Assembly: GCF_900108335.1 (NCBI RefSeq)
Contig: NZ_FNVT01000020.1
Span: forward strand, 124,001 to 188,000
Length of the DNA: 64,000 bases
From: Nonomuraea solani
Lineage (GTDB): Bacteria > Actinomycetota > Actinomycetes > Streptosporangiales > Streptosporangiaceae
Direction of reading: 5' to 3'
The notes beneath the pieces are model-generated. The model ran no database searches. It saw nothing but the letters and a program-made list of their open reading frames with translations, and was not told the origin of the DNA. Below are positions 34,712 through 42,979 of this stretch, piece by piece; the stretch's first letter is position 1, and each line of letters begins with the position of its first letter. A program made the position numbers and the translations under genes.

Positions 34712-35146
34712 GTGCACACCACTCACGAACAGGCCAGGCCCGCCCTGCGGCCACCGTCCTGGAACACCCTGCTGACCCTCGGCCACACCGTGGCCGTCCG
34801 CGCCGGCTGGGCCGCGCAGGAACGCGAGGTGTCATGGCTGCTGTCGGCCTGGCCCTCCGCGGTGCCGTGCGCCCGCCGCATCACCGCCGCCCGCCTGACC
34901 GCCTGGGGCCTTCGCGGCCAGGCCACCGCAGCCGAACTCCTGGCCGGTGAACTCGTCGGCGACGCGCTGCGCGCCGGACCCGCCACCATCAGACTCACGC
35001 TCGGCGTGGCGGACGGGCTGGTACGCGGCGAGGTCGAAGCCCGCGCCCACCGCCCGCGCCCCTGCGACCGGCTCCTCGCCCGGCTGGCCTGCTGCTGGGG
35101 CGTGACCGGCCGCATCGCCTGGTTCGAACTCCCCGCGACGCACTAA
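34712..35146 (+). CDS. Degenerate HATPase_c_2 (anti-sigma-like) protein
   Basis: A 144-residue protein similar in layout to the ATP-binding protein at 37623: an N-terminal SARRI-like helix (VPCARRITAARLTAWGL), the N-box region and the ending IAWFELPATH. The N-box, normally ELVTNAIRHA, reads ELVGDALRAG, so the ATP/Mg-binding Asn is Asp, and the Gly-rich G-box is missing. It has probably lost ATPase or kinase function but may still bind a partner. GTG 34712 follows GGGGGAAAGGA. Its stop overlaps the large LuxR gene's stop by four bases. Confidence 0.65.
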   Translation: MHTTHEQARPALRPPSWNTLLTLGHTVAVRAGWAAQEREVSWLLSAWPSAVPCARRITAARLTAWGLRGQATAAELLAGELVGDALRAGPATIRLTLGVADGLVRGEVEARAHRPRPCDRLLARLACCWGVTGRIAWFELPATH

Positions 35147-37482
35147 CCCGCGTCGCGGCCGCGCTCACCCACCCACATCGCGATCTGGGCGCGCGAATTG
35201 AACCCCAGCTTCGTCAAAATGTGCTCGATGTGGCCCTCGGCGGTCCGCTGCGCGATCACCAGCGACGCCGCGATCTCCTTGTTCGTCAGCCCCTGCGCGA
35301 CCAGCTCGGCGATCTGCCGCTCCCGCCGCGTCAACGGCGCCGGCCCCGCCTTCTCGCCCGCCTCCCGCACCGGCCGATCCTCCTGCAGCGCGTACGCCAG
35401 CGCCTCCGCCCGCGGCAGCGCCGCACCCCGCCGCACCGCCGCCGCGAACGCCGCCTCACCCAGCGCCTTACGCGTGCGCGCCACACACTCCTCGTGATAG
35501 CCCGCCAGATGCCCGTACCCCGACAGCGGAGCCCCCATCGCCGCCCACACCGTCTCCAGCACCCCCAGCAGCCGCGCCGCCCGCTGATGCCGGCCGCCGG
35601 AGGCCGCGATCCACGCCAGCACCTCCACATCCATCCCGATCCCCGCCAGATCACCCAGCGACCGGTTGAACGACAGGCTCACCCGCGCCATCTCCGTGGC
35701 CCGCCCCAGCTCCCCCTGCCGCCACAACTCCACCCCCAGCGCCATCATCATGTACGCCTTGTGCCAGCCCTCCCCATAGGACTCGCACACCGCCAGGCAC
35801 TCCTCACCCGCCGCGACCGCCTCACCCGACCGGCCCACGAACGAATACGCCAGCGACAACCGGATCAGCGTCAACGCCAGCCCCGCCGGATCCCCGGTGC
35901 CCCGATGCCGCTCCAGCGCCTGCCGGTAATGCCCGATCGCCTCCTCCGCACGACCGCCCCACATCGCGGCCATGCCCTCGAACAACGCGGCATAGCCGAG
36001 CACCGCATCGTCACCCAGCCGCCCCCCGAGCCGCCGCGCCTCACCCAGCAGCCCGCACGCGGCCGGCACATCGGCCTGGATGAGCGCCAGCCAGGCCGAC
36101 GCCCACAACGCCCGCGCACGCACCGAATCAGGCTCGCGATCCAGGGCCAGCCCCCGCTCCAGCCAGCCCCGGCCCTCACCCAGGTAATAACTGGTGATCC
36201 AGTGATACAGCAGATCCGTGGCCATGCTCAGGCCGTCCTCCGCACGCTCCGGCGCGGCGAACGACCACTCCAGGGCCGTGCGCAGGTTCGCGTGCTCGGC
36301 CTGCAGCCGCCGGAACCAGTCCACCTGACCGGGGCCGAACACCTCCGCCCGCGCCCGATGCGCCAGCGCGCGGTAATAACCTCGATGCCGCTCGCGCAGC
36401 GGCTCCAGCTCGCCGGAGTCCGCCAGGCACTCGCGGCCGTACTCGCGCAGCGTCTCCAGCATGCGATACCGCACCGCGCCCCGATGGTCTTCGCGTATCA
36501 GCACGCACTTGTCCACCAGGCCGATCACCAGATCGACGACGTCCCGGCGGTCGATCCCCCCGCCCGAGCAGACCGTCTCGGCCGCCTCCAGGTCCAGTCC
36601 TCCGGCGAACACCGATGTTCGCCGCCACAGCAGTCGTTCCTCGTCCGAACATAGGGCGTAACTCCAGTCGATCAGTGCCCGAAGCGTCTGATGCCGGGGC
36701 AGCACGGCGCGTGACCCGGCGGTGAGCAGGCGAAAACGGTCATCGAGCCGGTCCAGCAACTGCTGGGCCGACAGGGCGCGCAGCCGGACGGCGGCCAGCT
36801 CGATACCGAGCGGAAGGCCGTCCAGGCGGTGCACGATACGGCAGATCACCTCATGGTTGTCCTCGGTGACGGCGAAATCCGGCAGCACCGCGCGCGCCCG
36901 CTCGGCGAACAACCGGACCGCCTCCGCCTGCAGCAGCGCCTCCAGCGGCGCAACCACCCCGTCACAGTCGGGCAGCGGCAGCGGCTGCACCGGCACCGCG
37001 TGCTCGCCCACGATGCCCAGCGCCTGCCGGCTGGTGGCCAGGATGCGCAACTCCGGCGCCGCGCGCAGCAGCGTCTCGGCCAGGACGGCGCACGCGTCCA
37101 GCAAATGCTCGCAATTGTCCAAAACGATCAGGGTCTGCCGGTCGCGCAGGCGCTCACGCAGCACGTCCACCGGCCGTGAAGCCGAACGGTCGCGGATCTC
37201 CAGCGCCTCGGCCACCACATCGGCCAGCATGTCGGGACTCGTCAGCGCGGCCAGCTCCACCAGCCACACACCGTCGCGGAAGGCCCGCCGCACCTCCTGG
37301 CCCACCCGCAGCGCCAGCCGCGTCTTGCCGACGCCGCCGGTGCCGGTCAAGGTCACCAACCTGGACGCGGCCAGCAGGTGTTTGACGTCGGCCACCTCGT
37401 GCCGACGTCCGACAAAGCTCGTCACCTCCGCCGGGAGCCCGTCGTGCCGGCTCCGGGAGGTCTGGGTCGTCACCGCTGTCAT
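35143..37482 (-). CDS. Large NB-ARC ATPase/LuxR-HTH regulator
   Basis: About 779 residues. Near the N-terminus DGLPAEVTSFVGRR leads into an NB-ARC/STAND ATPase with Walker A GTGGVGKTRL, a Walker B in LIVLDNCEH and the LPLGIELAA motif. A winged-helix and TPR-like helical region (about 330-700) follow, and at the C-terminus a LuxR helix-turn-helix (LTRRERQIAELVAQGLTNKE). This is a signal-dependent transcription switch common in actinomycetes (LAL/AfsR relatives). ATG 37482 with GAGGTGCC was chosen; the frame is open further upstream to 37698. The ligand and targets are unknown. Confidence 0.87.
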   Translation of the reverse strand: MTAVTTQTSRSRHDGLPAEVTSFVGRRHEVADVKHLLAASRLVTLTGTGGVGKTRLALRVGQEVRRAFRDGVWLVELAALTSPDMLADVVAEALEIRDRSASRPVDVLRERLRDRQTLIVLDNCEHLLDACAVLAETLLRAAPELRILATSRQALGIVGEHAVPVQPLPLPDCDGVVAPLEALLQAEAVRLFAERARAVLPDFAVTEDNHEVICRIVHRLDGLPLGIELAAVRLRALSAQQLLDRLDDRFRLLTAGSRAVLPRHQTLRALIDWSYALCSDEERLLWRRTSVFAGGLDLEAAETVCSGGGIDRRDVVDLVIGLVDKCVLIREDHRGAVRYRMLETLREYGRECLADSGELEPLRERHRGYYRALAHRARAEVFGPGQVDWFRRLQAEHANLRTALEWSFAAPERAEDGLSMATDLLYHWITSYYLGEGRGWLERGLALDREPDSVRARALWASAWLALIQADVPAACGLLGEARRLGGRLGDDAVLGYAALFEGMAAMWGGRAEEAIGHYRQALERHRGTGDPAGLALTLIRLSLAYSFVGRSGEAVAAGEECLAVCESYGEGWHKAYMMMALGVELWRQGELGRATEMARVSLSFNRSLGDLAGIGMDVEVLAWIAASGGRHQRAARLLGVLETVWAAMGAPLSGYGHLAGYHEECVARTRKALGEAAFAAAVRRGAALPRAEALAYALQEDRPVREAGEKAGPAPLTRRERQIAELVAQGLTNKEIAASLVIAQRTAEGHIEHILTKLGFNSRAQIAMWVGERGRDAG

Positions 37483-37622
37483 GGCACCTCGAACGACCAG
37501 GGCCGGCGACCACCATGTACGCCGATACCTCATCGTCGTTAACCAGGTTATGTCCAGCCCGCTATCCGCGGGGCCCCTGGTCAAGAAGCCACAGCAAGTT
37601 TTGACCTGGCCATGGGCGGACA

Positions 37623-38006
37623 CTAAGCCGCGACCGCCACAGGCGCCGGCAGCTCGAACCAGACGACCTTGCCCGTCCGCGTACGCGCACTGCCCCAATC
37701 GGACGAAAGCCCCGCCACCAGGGCCAGCCCCCGCGACCCCTCATCGTCGTCGCGGGCGGCCCGGAGGCGGGGCAGCCGGGAGGTGGCGTCCTCGACCTCG
37801 CAGCGCACCAGCCCGTCCACGGCCGACACGCGCAGCCGCACCAGGCCGCGCGCGTGCCGGATCGCGTTCGTGACCAGCTCACTGACCAGCAGCTCGGCCA
37901 GGTCGCAGGCGTGCTGCAGACCCCAGGCGAGCAGTTGCGTCCTGATCAGGCGCCGCGCCGTGCGCGCGGAGACGGGCCGGGACGGCAGCGTCCACGACGC
38001 GCTCAC
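37623..38006 (-). CDS. ATP-binding anti-sigma-factor-like protein (HATPase_c_2)
   Basis: A 127-residue RsbW/SpoIIAB-like protein. SARTARRLIRTQLLAWGL is followed by the N-box ELLVSELVTNAIRHARG and a G-box DDEGSRGLALVAGLSSDWG; the end is KVVWFELPAP. Such proteins are very numerous in actinomycetes and may phosphorylate anti-anti-sigma factors or act as stand-alone regulators. The start is GTG overlapping the stop of the DUF5999 gene (GTGA), so the two are translationally coupled. Confidence 0.88.
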   Translation of the reverse strand: MSASWTLPSRPVSARTARRLIRTQLLAWGLQHACDLAELLVSELVTNAIRHARGLVRLRVSAVDGLVRCEVEDATSRLPRLRAARDDDEGSRGLALVAGLSSDWGSARTRTGKVVWFELPAPVAVAA

Positions 38007-38191
38007 GCCGCGCTCCCCATCGTGACGGGGACGACGCTACGGCCGTCGGGCAGCAGTTCGCCGGTGTCGTCGAAGCTCACCACTCCGTTGCACAGCAGCC
38101 CCCACCCCTGCTCGGGATGGTAGGCCACCATACGGGCGGCCTCACGGCCGGTTGCCTCCGCGGGAGGGCAGGGCGGTTGATGGTGGCACAT
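38003..38191 (-). CDS. DUF5999 family small protein
   Basis: A 62-residue protein MCHHQPPCPPAEATGREAAR, then EQGWGLLCNGVVSFDDTGEL, characteristic of DUF5999, a streptomycete/actinomycete family. It is commonly found next to HATPase_c_2 genes, as here. The Cys/His-rich N-terminus (CHHQPPC) could bind a metal. Function unknown. Confidence 0.85.
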   Translation of the reverse strand: MCHHQPPCPPAEATGREAARMVAYHPEQGWGLLCNGVVSFDDTGELLPDGRSVVPVTMGSAA

Positions 38192-38347
38192 GATGTCGTT
38201 CCTCGTTCCCCGCTGTTCAGCGGATCGCGCTTACACCATGAGCGTCTCGCACCCATCACCCCAGCAAGAGGCCAAGAATCCCCATAAAGGTACCTATTTA
38301 GGCATACGTAGGTAGAGGTCTCACCCCATACGCCACCAGCTCAGCAA

Positions 38348-39115
38348 TCACGACTCCTCCTCCAGACAGATCATCACATGAGTCACCAGATCCTCCGGCG
38401 ACGTCACCGCCGGATCCGACACGTACACCTCACGAATCGACCCCCCAGGCACGATCCGCCGCTCCGCACACCACGCCAGCAACGCATGCACCGTCAAAGA
38501 AATCTGGTCATACGGCCCCACATGCGTCACACAAGCAAAACTCCCACCCGGCAACACCTCATCACCATCCTCCGCCACCCGCCCCACCACCACCTCCACC
38601 ACTTCACTCAGATCCACCGGAAACAACCCCACCAGCCGCACCGGCCCCTCACCCCCCAGCAACCGCCCCACCGCCACCGACGTCGCCCGCCCCACATCCT
38701 CAGAACCCGCCGCCCACTCCCGCACCACCCGCACCCGCAACGCCGGCTCCCGCACCACCCGCACCACCGCGGACGGCAACCCCCGCGCCATCACCCGCTC
38801 CAACGCCGCCAACGTCCGCCGCCGCCGCGCCAGCTCCGCCTCCAACCCATCCCGCACCCCCGCCAGCGCACCCGCCGCCCCCGACAACACCTCACCCACC
38901 ACCGGCAACGGCACATCCAACGACCGCAACAACGCGATCGACAACGCCTCCCGCGCCTGCGACGCCCGGTAATAGCGGTAACCCGTCTCCGCATCCACAT
39001 ACGCCGGCCGCAACAACCCCAGCTCGTCGTAATGACGCAACTGCTTCACACTCAACCGGCCCAACCGCGCGAACTGCCCGATCGGCAGCAACTCCTCATC
39101 CACACCCACCAGCAT
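38348..39115 (-). CDS. MerR regulator with GyrI-like effector domain
   Basis: A 255-residue protein. The MerR helix-turn-helix (LPIGQFARLGRLSVKQLRHY, DELGLLRPAYVD) is followed by a coiled-coil dimer helix and a GyrI/BmrR-like ligand domain (about 120-255), ending in a region typical of drug-binding effector domains. ATG 39115 has GGGAGGCC upstream. It is divergent from the second MerR gene at 39187 with only 71 bases between starts, so both promoters overlap. It probably senses hydrophobic cations or antibiotics. Confidence 0.88.
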   Translation of the reverse strand: MLVGVDEELLPIGQFARLGRLSVKQLRHYDELGLLRPAYVDAETGYRYYRASQAREALSIALLRSLDVPLPVVGEVLSGAAGALAGVRDGLEAELARRRRTLAALERVMARGLPSAVVRVVREPALRVRVVREWAAGSEDVGRATSVAVGRLLGGEGPVRLVGLFPVDLSEVVEVVVGRVAEDGDEVLPGGSFACVTHVGPYDQISLTVHALLAWCAERRIVPGGSIREVYVSDPAVTSPEDLVTHVMICLEEES

Positions 39116-39148
39116 GAGGCCTCCCGCAAAGGCAAAGTCCAGCTCACA

Positions 39149-39179
39149 TTGACCCTCACGCAACGTCACCCGGCACAGT
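39149..39179 (+). promoter_or_regulatory. MerR-type promoter with 19-bp spacer
   Basis: TTGACC (39149-39154) and CACAGT (39174-39179) are separated by 19 bases, the overlong spacer that MerR proteins correct by DNA distortion. The start codon at 39187 lies eight bases after the -10 element, so the mRNA is probably leaderless. Confidence 0.7.
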
Positions 39180-39186
39180 GGACCCC

Positions 39187-39942
39187 ATGAGCTTCTCCAT
39201 CGGCCAAGTCGCCCAACTCGCCGGCATCACCGTCCGCACCCTGCACCACTACGACGACATCGGCCTGCTCACCCCCGGCGAACGCACCCACGCCGGCTAC
39301 CGCCGCTACACCGACGACGACCTCATCCGCCTGCAGCAGATCCTCCTCTACCGCGAACTCGACTTCCCCCTCGAAGACATCGCCGTCATCCTCGACCAGC
39401 CCCACACCGACGAACTCGCCCACCTACGCCGCCAGCACGAACTCCTCACCCGCAAAAAAGCACGCCTGCACGACGTCATCACCGCCATCGAACGCGCCAT
39501 GCAAGCCCGCACCCTCGGCATCACCCTCACCCCCGCCGAACGCTTCGAAATCTTCGGCACCTTCCACCCCGAAGACCACGACGCCGAAGTCGAACGCCGC
39601 TGGGGCACCACCGAGCAATACGCACAAAGCCGCCGCCGCGTCGCCACCTACACCAAAGCCGACTGGCTCCAACTCAAAGCCGAAGCCCAGACCATCACCG
39701 AAGGCCTCACCGCCGCCTACAAAGCCGGCCAGCCCCCCGACGGCGAACACGCCATGAACCTCGCAGAACGCCACCGCGGCCACATCACCCGCTGGTTCTA
39801 CGACTGCACCCCCCACATCCACCGCTGCCTCGGCGACATGTACGTCGACGACCCCCGCTTCAAAGCCACCTACGACGCCCTCACCCCAGGACTCGCCGAA
39901 TACCTCCGCCAAGCCATCCACGCCAACGCCCGCCGCACCTGA
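39187..39942 (+). CDS. MerR regulator with TipAS antibiotic-recognition domain
   Basis: A 251-residue TipA-like protein. The MerR DNA-binding domain (FSIGQVAQLAGITVRTLHHY, DDIGLLTPGERT) and a long coiled coil precede the TipAS domain (about 110-250), seen from the ERRWGTTEQYAQSRRR and HRGHITRWFYDCTPHIHRCL segments. In Streptomyces TipAL binds thiopeptides covalently and activates its own promoter. No RBS precedes the ATG, in keeping with a leaderless transcript. Confidence 0.9.
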   Translation: MSFSIGQVAQLAGITVRTLHHYDDIGLLTPGERTHAGYRRYTDDDLIRLQQILLYRELDFPLEDIAVILDQPHTDELAHLRRQHELLTRKKARLHDVITAIERAMQARTLGITLTPAERFEIFGTFHPEDHDAEVERRWGTTEQYAQSRRRVATYTKADWLQLKAEAQTITEGLTAAYKAGQPPDGEHAMNLAERHRGHITRWFYDCTPHIHRCLGDMYVDDPRFKATYDALTPGLAEYLRQAIHANARRT

Positions 39943-39950
39943 ACATACCC

Positions 39951-39979
39951 TTGCGGGCATATAACCCAATCGGTATATT
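39951..39979 (+). promoter_or_regulatory. ArsR gene promoter and dyad
   Basis: TTGCGG (39951-39956), a 17-base spacer and TATATT (39974-39979). The ATG of the ArsR gene is eight bases beyond the -10 end, so a leaderless mRNA is likely. ATATAACC and GGTATAT within the promoter form a near-perfect dyad suited to an ArsR dimer. Confidence 0.6.
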
Positions 39980-39986
39980 CACCGGC

Positions 39987-40295
39987 ATGCCCTTCGACGT
40001 GCTAGCAGAACCCGCACGACGCCACATCCTCGACCTCCTCCTCCAACGCCCCCACCAAGTCAGCGAACTCACCCACCACCTCGGCCTCACCCAACCCGGA
40101 ACCTCCAAACACCTCCGCATCCTCCGCCAAGCCGGCCTCGTCACCGTCCGCAAAGACGCCCAACGCCGCTGGTACGAACTCCGCCCCCAACCCCTCACCG
40201 AAATCGACGCCTGGCTCACCCCCTACCGCAAACTCTGGAACCACAGCCTCGACCGCCTCGAACACCACCTCAACACCATGGAAGACGACCAATGA
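39987..40295 (+). CDS. ArsR family winged-helix regulator
   Basis: A 102-residue protein starting MPFDVLAEPARRHILDLLLQ, with the winged helix VSELTHHLGLTQPGTSKHLR and ILRQAGLVTVRK. There is no CVC metal-binding motif, so it is of the non-metal type usually paired with an SRPBCC (AHSA1) protein, exactly the next gene here. Its stop overlaps that gene's ATG by four bases. It probably represses its own promoter. Confidence 0.9.
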   Translation: MPFDVLAEPARRHILDLLLQRPHQVSELTHHLGLTQPGTSKHLRILRQAGLVTVRKDAQRRWYELRPQPLTEIDAWLTPYRKLWNHSLDRLEHHLNTMEDDQ

Positions 40296-41080
40296 ACGAA
40301 ACCCTCACCCTCCACCCCAACGGCCGCACCACCCTCCGCATGCAACGCCGCCTCCCCCACCCACCCGCCAAAGTCTGGCGAGCCATCACCGACCCCCAGC
40401 ACCTCGCCCACTGGTTCCCCGCCGACATCACCATCAACGGCGACCACATCACCTACGGCTTCGGCCCCGACGGCCACATCACCGAGAACAACCCACCCCA
40501 CACCTACGCCCACACCTGGGGAGACGAAGACCTCCGCTGGGAACTCCACCCCGACGGCACCGGCACCCTCCTCACCTTCACCCACACCTTCACCGACCAC
40601 CACGGCGCCGCCAGCTTCGCCACCGGATGGCACACCTGCATCCAGGCCCTCCACCTCCACCTCGACGACCGCCCCATCCCCCAGCAGAACGACCCCGCCC
40701 AAAGCGCCCGCCTCCACGAGGACTACGTCACCATCCTCGGCCTCCAGCCCGCCACCGCCACAGAAGACGGCATCCGCGTCGAACGCCAGCTCACCCACCC
40801 CGCCGACCACGTCTGGCGCCTGCTTCGCGGCGACGACGCCACCCCCGGCACCCCACCGCCCGGCCCCTTCACCGTCCCCGGCCTCACCACCGGAGCCGTC
40901 ACCCGCACCGAAACCGGCAAACTCCTCGAGTACGACACCGCGAACGGCACCGTCCGCTGGGAACTCAACGAGGGCACCGGCCAAGGCCCCCGCCTGGTCA
41001 TCACCCACACCGGCGACACCACGTACCTCAACGCCTGGCGCATCCGCGTCGAAGAGTTGGCTGTTGCTCTTATGGGGTGA
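40292..41080 (+). CDS. Two-domain SRPBCC (AHSA1) protein
   Basis: A 262-residue protein with two AHSA1-like segments: residues 15-125 (RLPHPPAKVWRAITDPQHLA, HWFP) and a second, shorter copy from about 155 (RQLTHPADHVWRLL). SRPBCC domains bind hydrophobic ligands in a deep cavity. The ArsR-SRPBCC pair is common in actinobacteria and of unknown role. The sequence is unusually His- and Thr-rich, reflecting C-rich codons on this strand. Confidence 0.85.
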   Translation: MNETLTLHPNGRTTLRMQRRLPHPPAKVWRAITDPQHLAHWFPADITINGDHITYGFGPDGHITENNPPHTYAHTWGDEDLRWELHPDGTGTLLTFTHTFTDHHGAASFATGWHTCIQALHLHLDDRPIPQQNDPAQSARLHEDYVTILGLQPATATEDGIRVERQLTHPADHVWRLLRGDDATPGTPPPGPFTVPGLTTGAVTRTETGKLLEYDTANGTVRWELNEGTGQGPRLVITHTGDTTYLNAWRIRVEELAVALMG

Positions 41081-41096
41081 TTTTTCTACCACCCAC

Positions 41097-41116
41097 GCCC
41101 TTTACAATGTAGATCA
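41097..41116. repeat. Dispersed CGCC-TTTAC-N3-GTAGAT repeat, copy 1
   Basis: The sequence CGCCCTTTACAATGTAGATC lies between two convergent stops (40292-41080 on plus, 41123-42157 on minus). Three similar copies occur at 48695, 53303 and 62111. The core TTTAC-AAT-GTAGA is a partial dyad. Confidence 0.65.
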
Positions 41117-41122
41117 ATAGGC

Positions 41123-42157
41123 TCAGAGGCCCAGCACCGCCGCCGTCATCGCCCGCGCCCGCCCCGGCACGACCAGCAGATCCGTCGAATCCGACATCTG
41201 GTCCACACACCCGGTCACCGGCAACCCTTTGATCACCGGATCCGTCACCGACGCCATCAGCGCCCCGGCGAACCGGTCCCCGTCGATCACCCGGAACGGC
41301 CGGTCATAGAAGGCGCGCACCCCCTCATCCAGCCGCTCGGCCAGCACCAGCCGGTTCTGCCACGCCGCCACCCGCCCGTACGCCGCCGCCAGCCCCTCCT
41401 CCCGCTGCCGCCACGTCCGCGCCGCCAGCGCCGCCCCCAGCGACGTTGCCAGCTCCGCCGAACCCGGCATCCGGACCAGAGCGCTGCCGAGCCATTTGGC
41501 GTACGGCGGATAGCGGCGCCGCAGCAGCAGCGCCAGTCGCATCACCTCCCGGGCCAGCCGCGCCCCCACGACGGCCGAGCCCAGCTCGTCCCCCACCTCG
41601 CCACATCGGCCCGGGAACGGCTCCTCCTGCCCGATCCGCCGCCACTGACAGGCCAGCACGTAGCGCCACACGTCCTCGGGATACCAGCTCAGCGCCCGCC
41701 GGGCCGCCTCCAGCCCCGCGCCCTCCAGGCCGTCGTGGAACACCTCACCCCGCGTCACCTCGGCCAGGCGCTGCCACGGCGCCGACAACCAGTCCAGCAG
41801 CGACACCCCGGCCCGCGGATCGAACCCCAGCTCCCCCTCCAGCCACGACCCCAGATCCGTCACCGTTACCCCGGGCCGCACCTGACCGTGATAGCCGAAC
41901 ACCGTCGGAAACCCACTGAACCGCTCCGGCAGCCCCGCCACCACCTTCGCCTCGACCTCGGCCACACGAGAAGGCGCCACGAACAGCAACACCCGAGGCC
42001 CCCAGTCATGGTCGGCGGACCGGGCGGTGTCGAACTCCAGCACCTCCGACCCGGGGCCCACCAGCGCGGCACTATGGGGCACTCCGGACACCAGTGGCGC
42101 GACCACCTCGCCATAAAAGGAACGCGACAACTCGAGACCAGGAACGAAATCGCACAT
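41123..42157 (-). CDS. DUF4037 domain protein
   Basis: A 344-residue protein. FVPGLELSRSFYGEVVAPLV at the start and SEVLEFDTARSADHDWGPRV match the DUF4037 family, whose N-terminal part looks like a nucleotidyltransferase-fold remnant (DTARSADHDW) followed by a helical domain. No function is known. ATG 42157 was chosen from the family start; GTG 42160 is adjacent. It is separated from the GNAT gene by about 90 bases and faces the SRPBCC gene. Confidence 0.8.
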   Translation of the reverse strand: MCDFVPGLELSRSFYGEVVAPLVSGVPHSAALVGPGSEVLEFDTARSADHDWGPRVLLFVAPSRVAEVEAKVVAGLPERFSGFPTVFGYHGQVRPGVTVTDLGSWLEGELGFDPRAGVSLLDWLSAPWQRLAEVTRGEVFHDGLEGAGLEAARRALSWYPEDVWRYVLACQWRRIGQEEPFPGRCGEVGDELGSAVVGARLAREVMRLALLLRRRYPPYAKWLGSALVRMPGSAELATSLGAALAARTWRQREEGLAAAYGRVAAWQNRLVLAERLDEGVRAFYDRPFRVIDGDRFAGALMASVTDPVIKGLPVTGCVDQMSDSTDLLVVPGRARAMTAAVLGL

Positions 42158-42247
42158 CACGCCGTCAACTGTGCCTGACCCCTGCCCGAACCTCACTCGA
42201 TTTTCCACCGGGTGCGAAAACGCCCAGCACCCTGGGGTGAGACGCCA

Positions 42248-42979
42248 TCACCCGCCGCCGATGGGGTGGGAGGCCATCACCCGCCGCCGCCGATACCCGA
42301 TCCGCTCGTACACCGTGATCGCCGCCGCGTTGTCGTCATCCACCATCAACGCCGCCCGCCCGTGCGCCGCCACCAGCTCCCGCGACACCCACCGGCACAC
42401 CCGCTCGGCCAGCCCCCGCCCCCGTAAGGACGGACGCGTCGCCACCCCGGCCAGGAACCCGACCGTCGGCGCCGACCACGCGTCCGCGGCCACCGCCGCC
42501 AGCTCCCCGCCGTCCCGTAACCCGGCCCACCGGCGCACCCCGGCCACGCCGGGCACCGCGTACGAGTCCGGCGCCGCAGCCGCCAGCAGCGCCGCCACCT
42601 CCGCGTCACCGCCGAGCCAGCCCACACCGCCCCCGGCCTCGGGCACGCCACCGGACAGGCTCATCCACGAGAACCGGCCGCTCTCCTCCAGCCCGTCCAG
42701 CTTCGCCGTGACCGCAGCCACCAGGTCCACGTCCCCGAACGGCCGGTAGGAGGGCCCCAGCTCAGCCAGCGCGTGCCGTACCAGCTCCACCGCGGACGAC
42801 GCGCCACCGGCGACCGCCAGCCGATCCCGCCGCGAGATCGCGGGCGCCCCGGCCACCACCGCGTCGCCCAGCACCCACGCCCGGCCACCCGAACCAGAGC
42901 TCTGGGCGGCCCACATCACCAGGTCGTCGTCTCCGCACGCCGCGCGCAGCTCCGCCGCCGACCGCAGCTCCCGGATCAC
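42248..42979 (-). CDS. GNAT family acetyltransferase
   Basis: A 243-residue protein. The N-terminal half is a poorly conserved GNAT-like domain. The C-terminal half has the acetyl-CoA loop PSLRGRGLAERVCRWVSREL and the ending AAAITVYERIGYRRRRVM. Two-domain GNATs of this kind act on unknown small molecules. Its start overlaps the stop of purB by four bases (ATGA), so it is translated with purB. Confidence 0.85.
   Translation of the reverse strand: MIRELRSAAELRAACGDDDLVMWAAQSSGSGGRAWVLGDAVVAGAPAISRRDRLAVAGGASSAVELVRHALAELGPSYRPFGDVDLVAAVTAKLDGLEESGRFSWMSLSGGVPEAGGGVGWLGGDAEVAALLAAAAPDSYAVPGVAGVRRWAGLRDGGELAAVAADAWSAPTVGFLAGVATRPSLRGRGLAERVCRWVSRELVAAHGRAALMVDDDNAAAITVYERIGYRRRRVMASHPIGGG

Noticed and set aside
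35221-36654. A 477-codon plus-strand frame opposite the LuxR/NB-ARC gene
   Set aside because: It is the antisense of a protein with a complete NB-ARC and LuxR architecture and reads as Arg/Gln/Pro-rich repeats.
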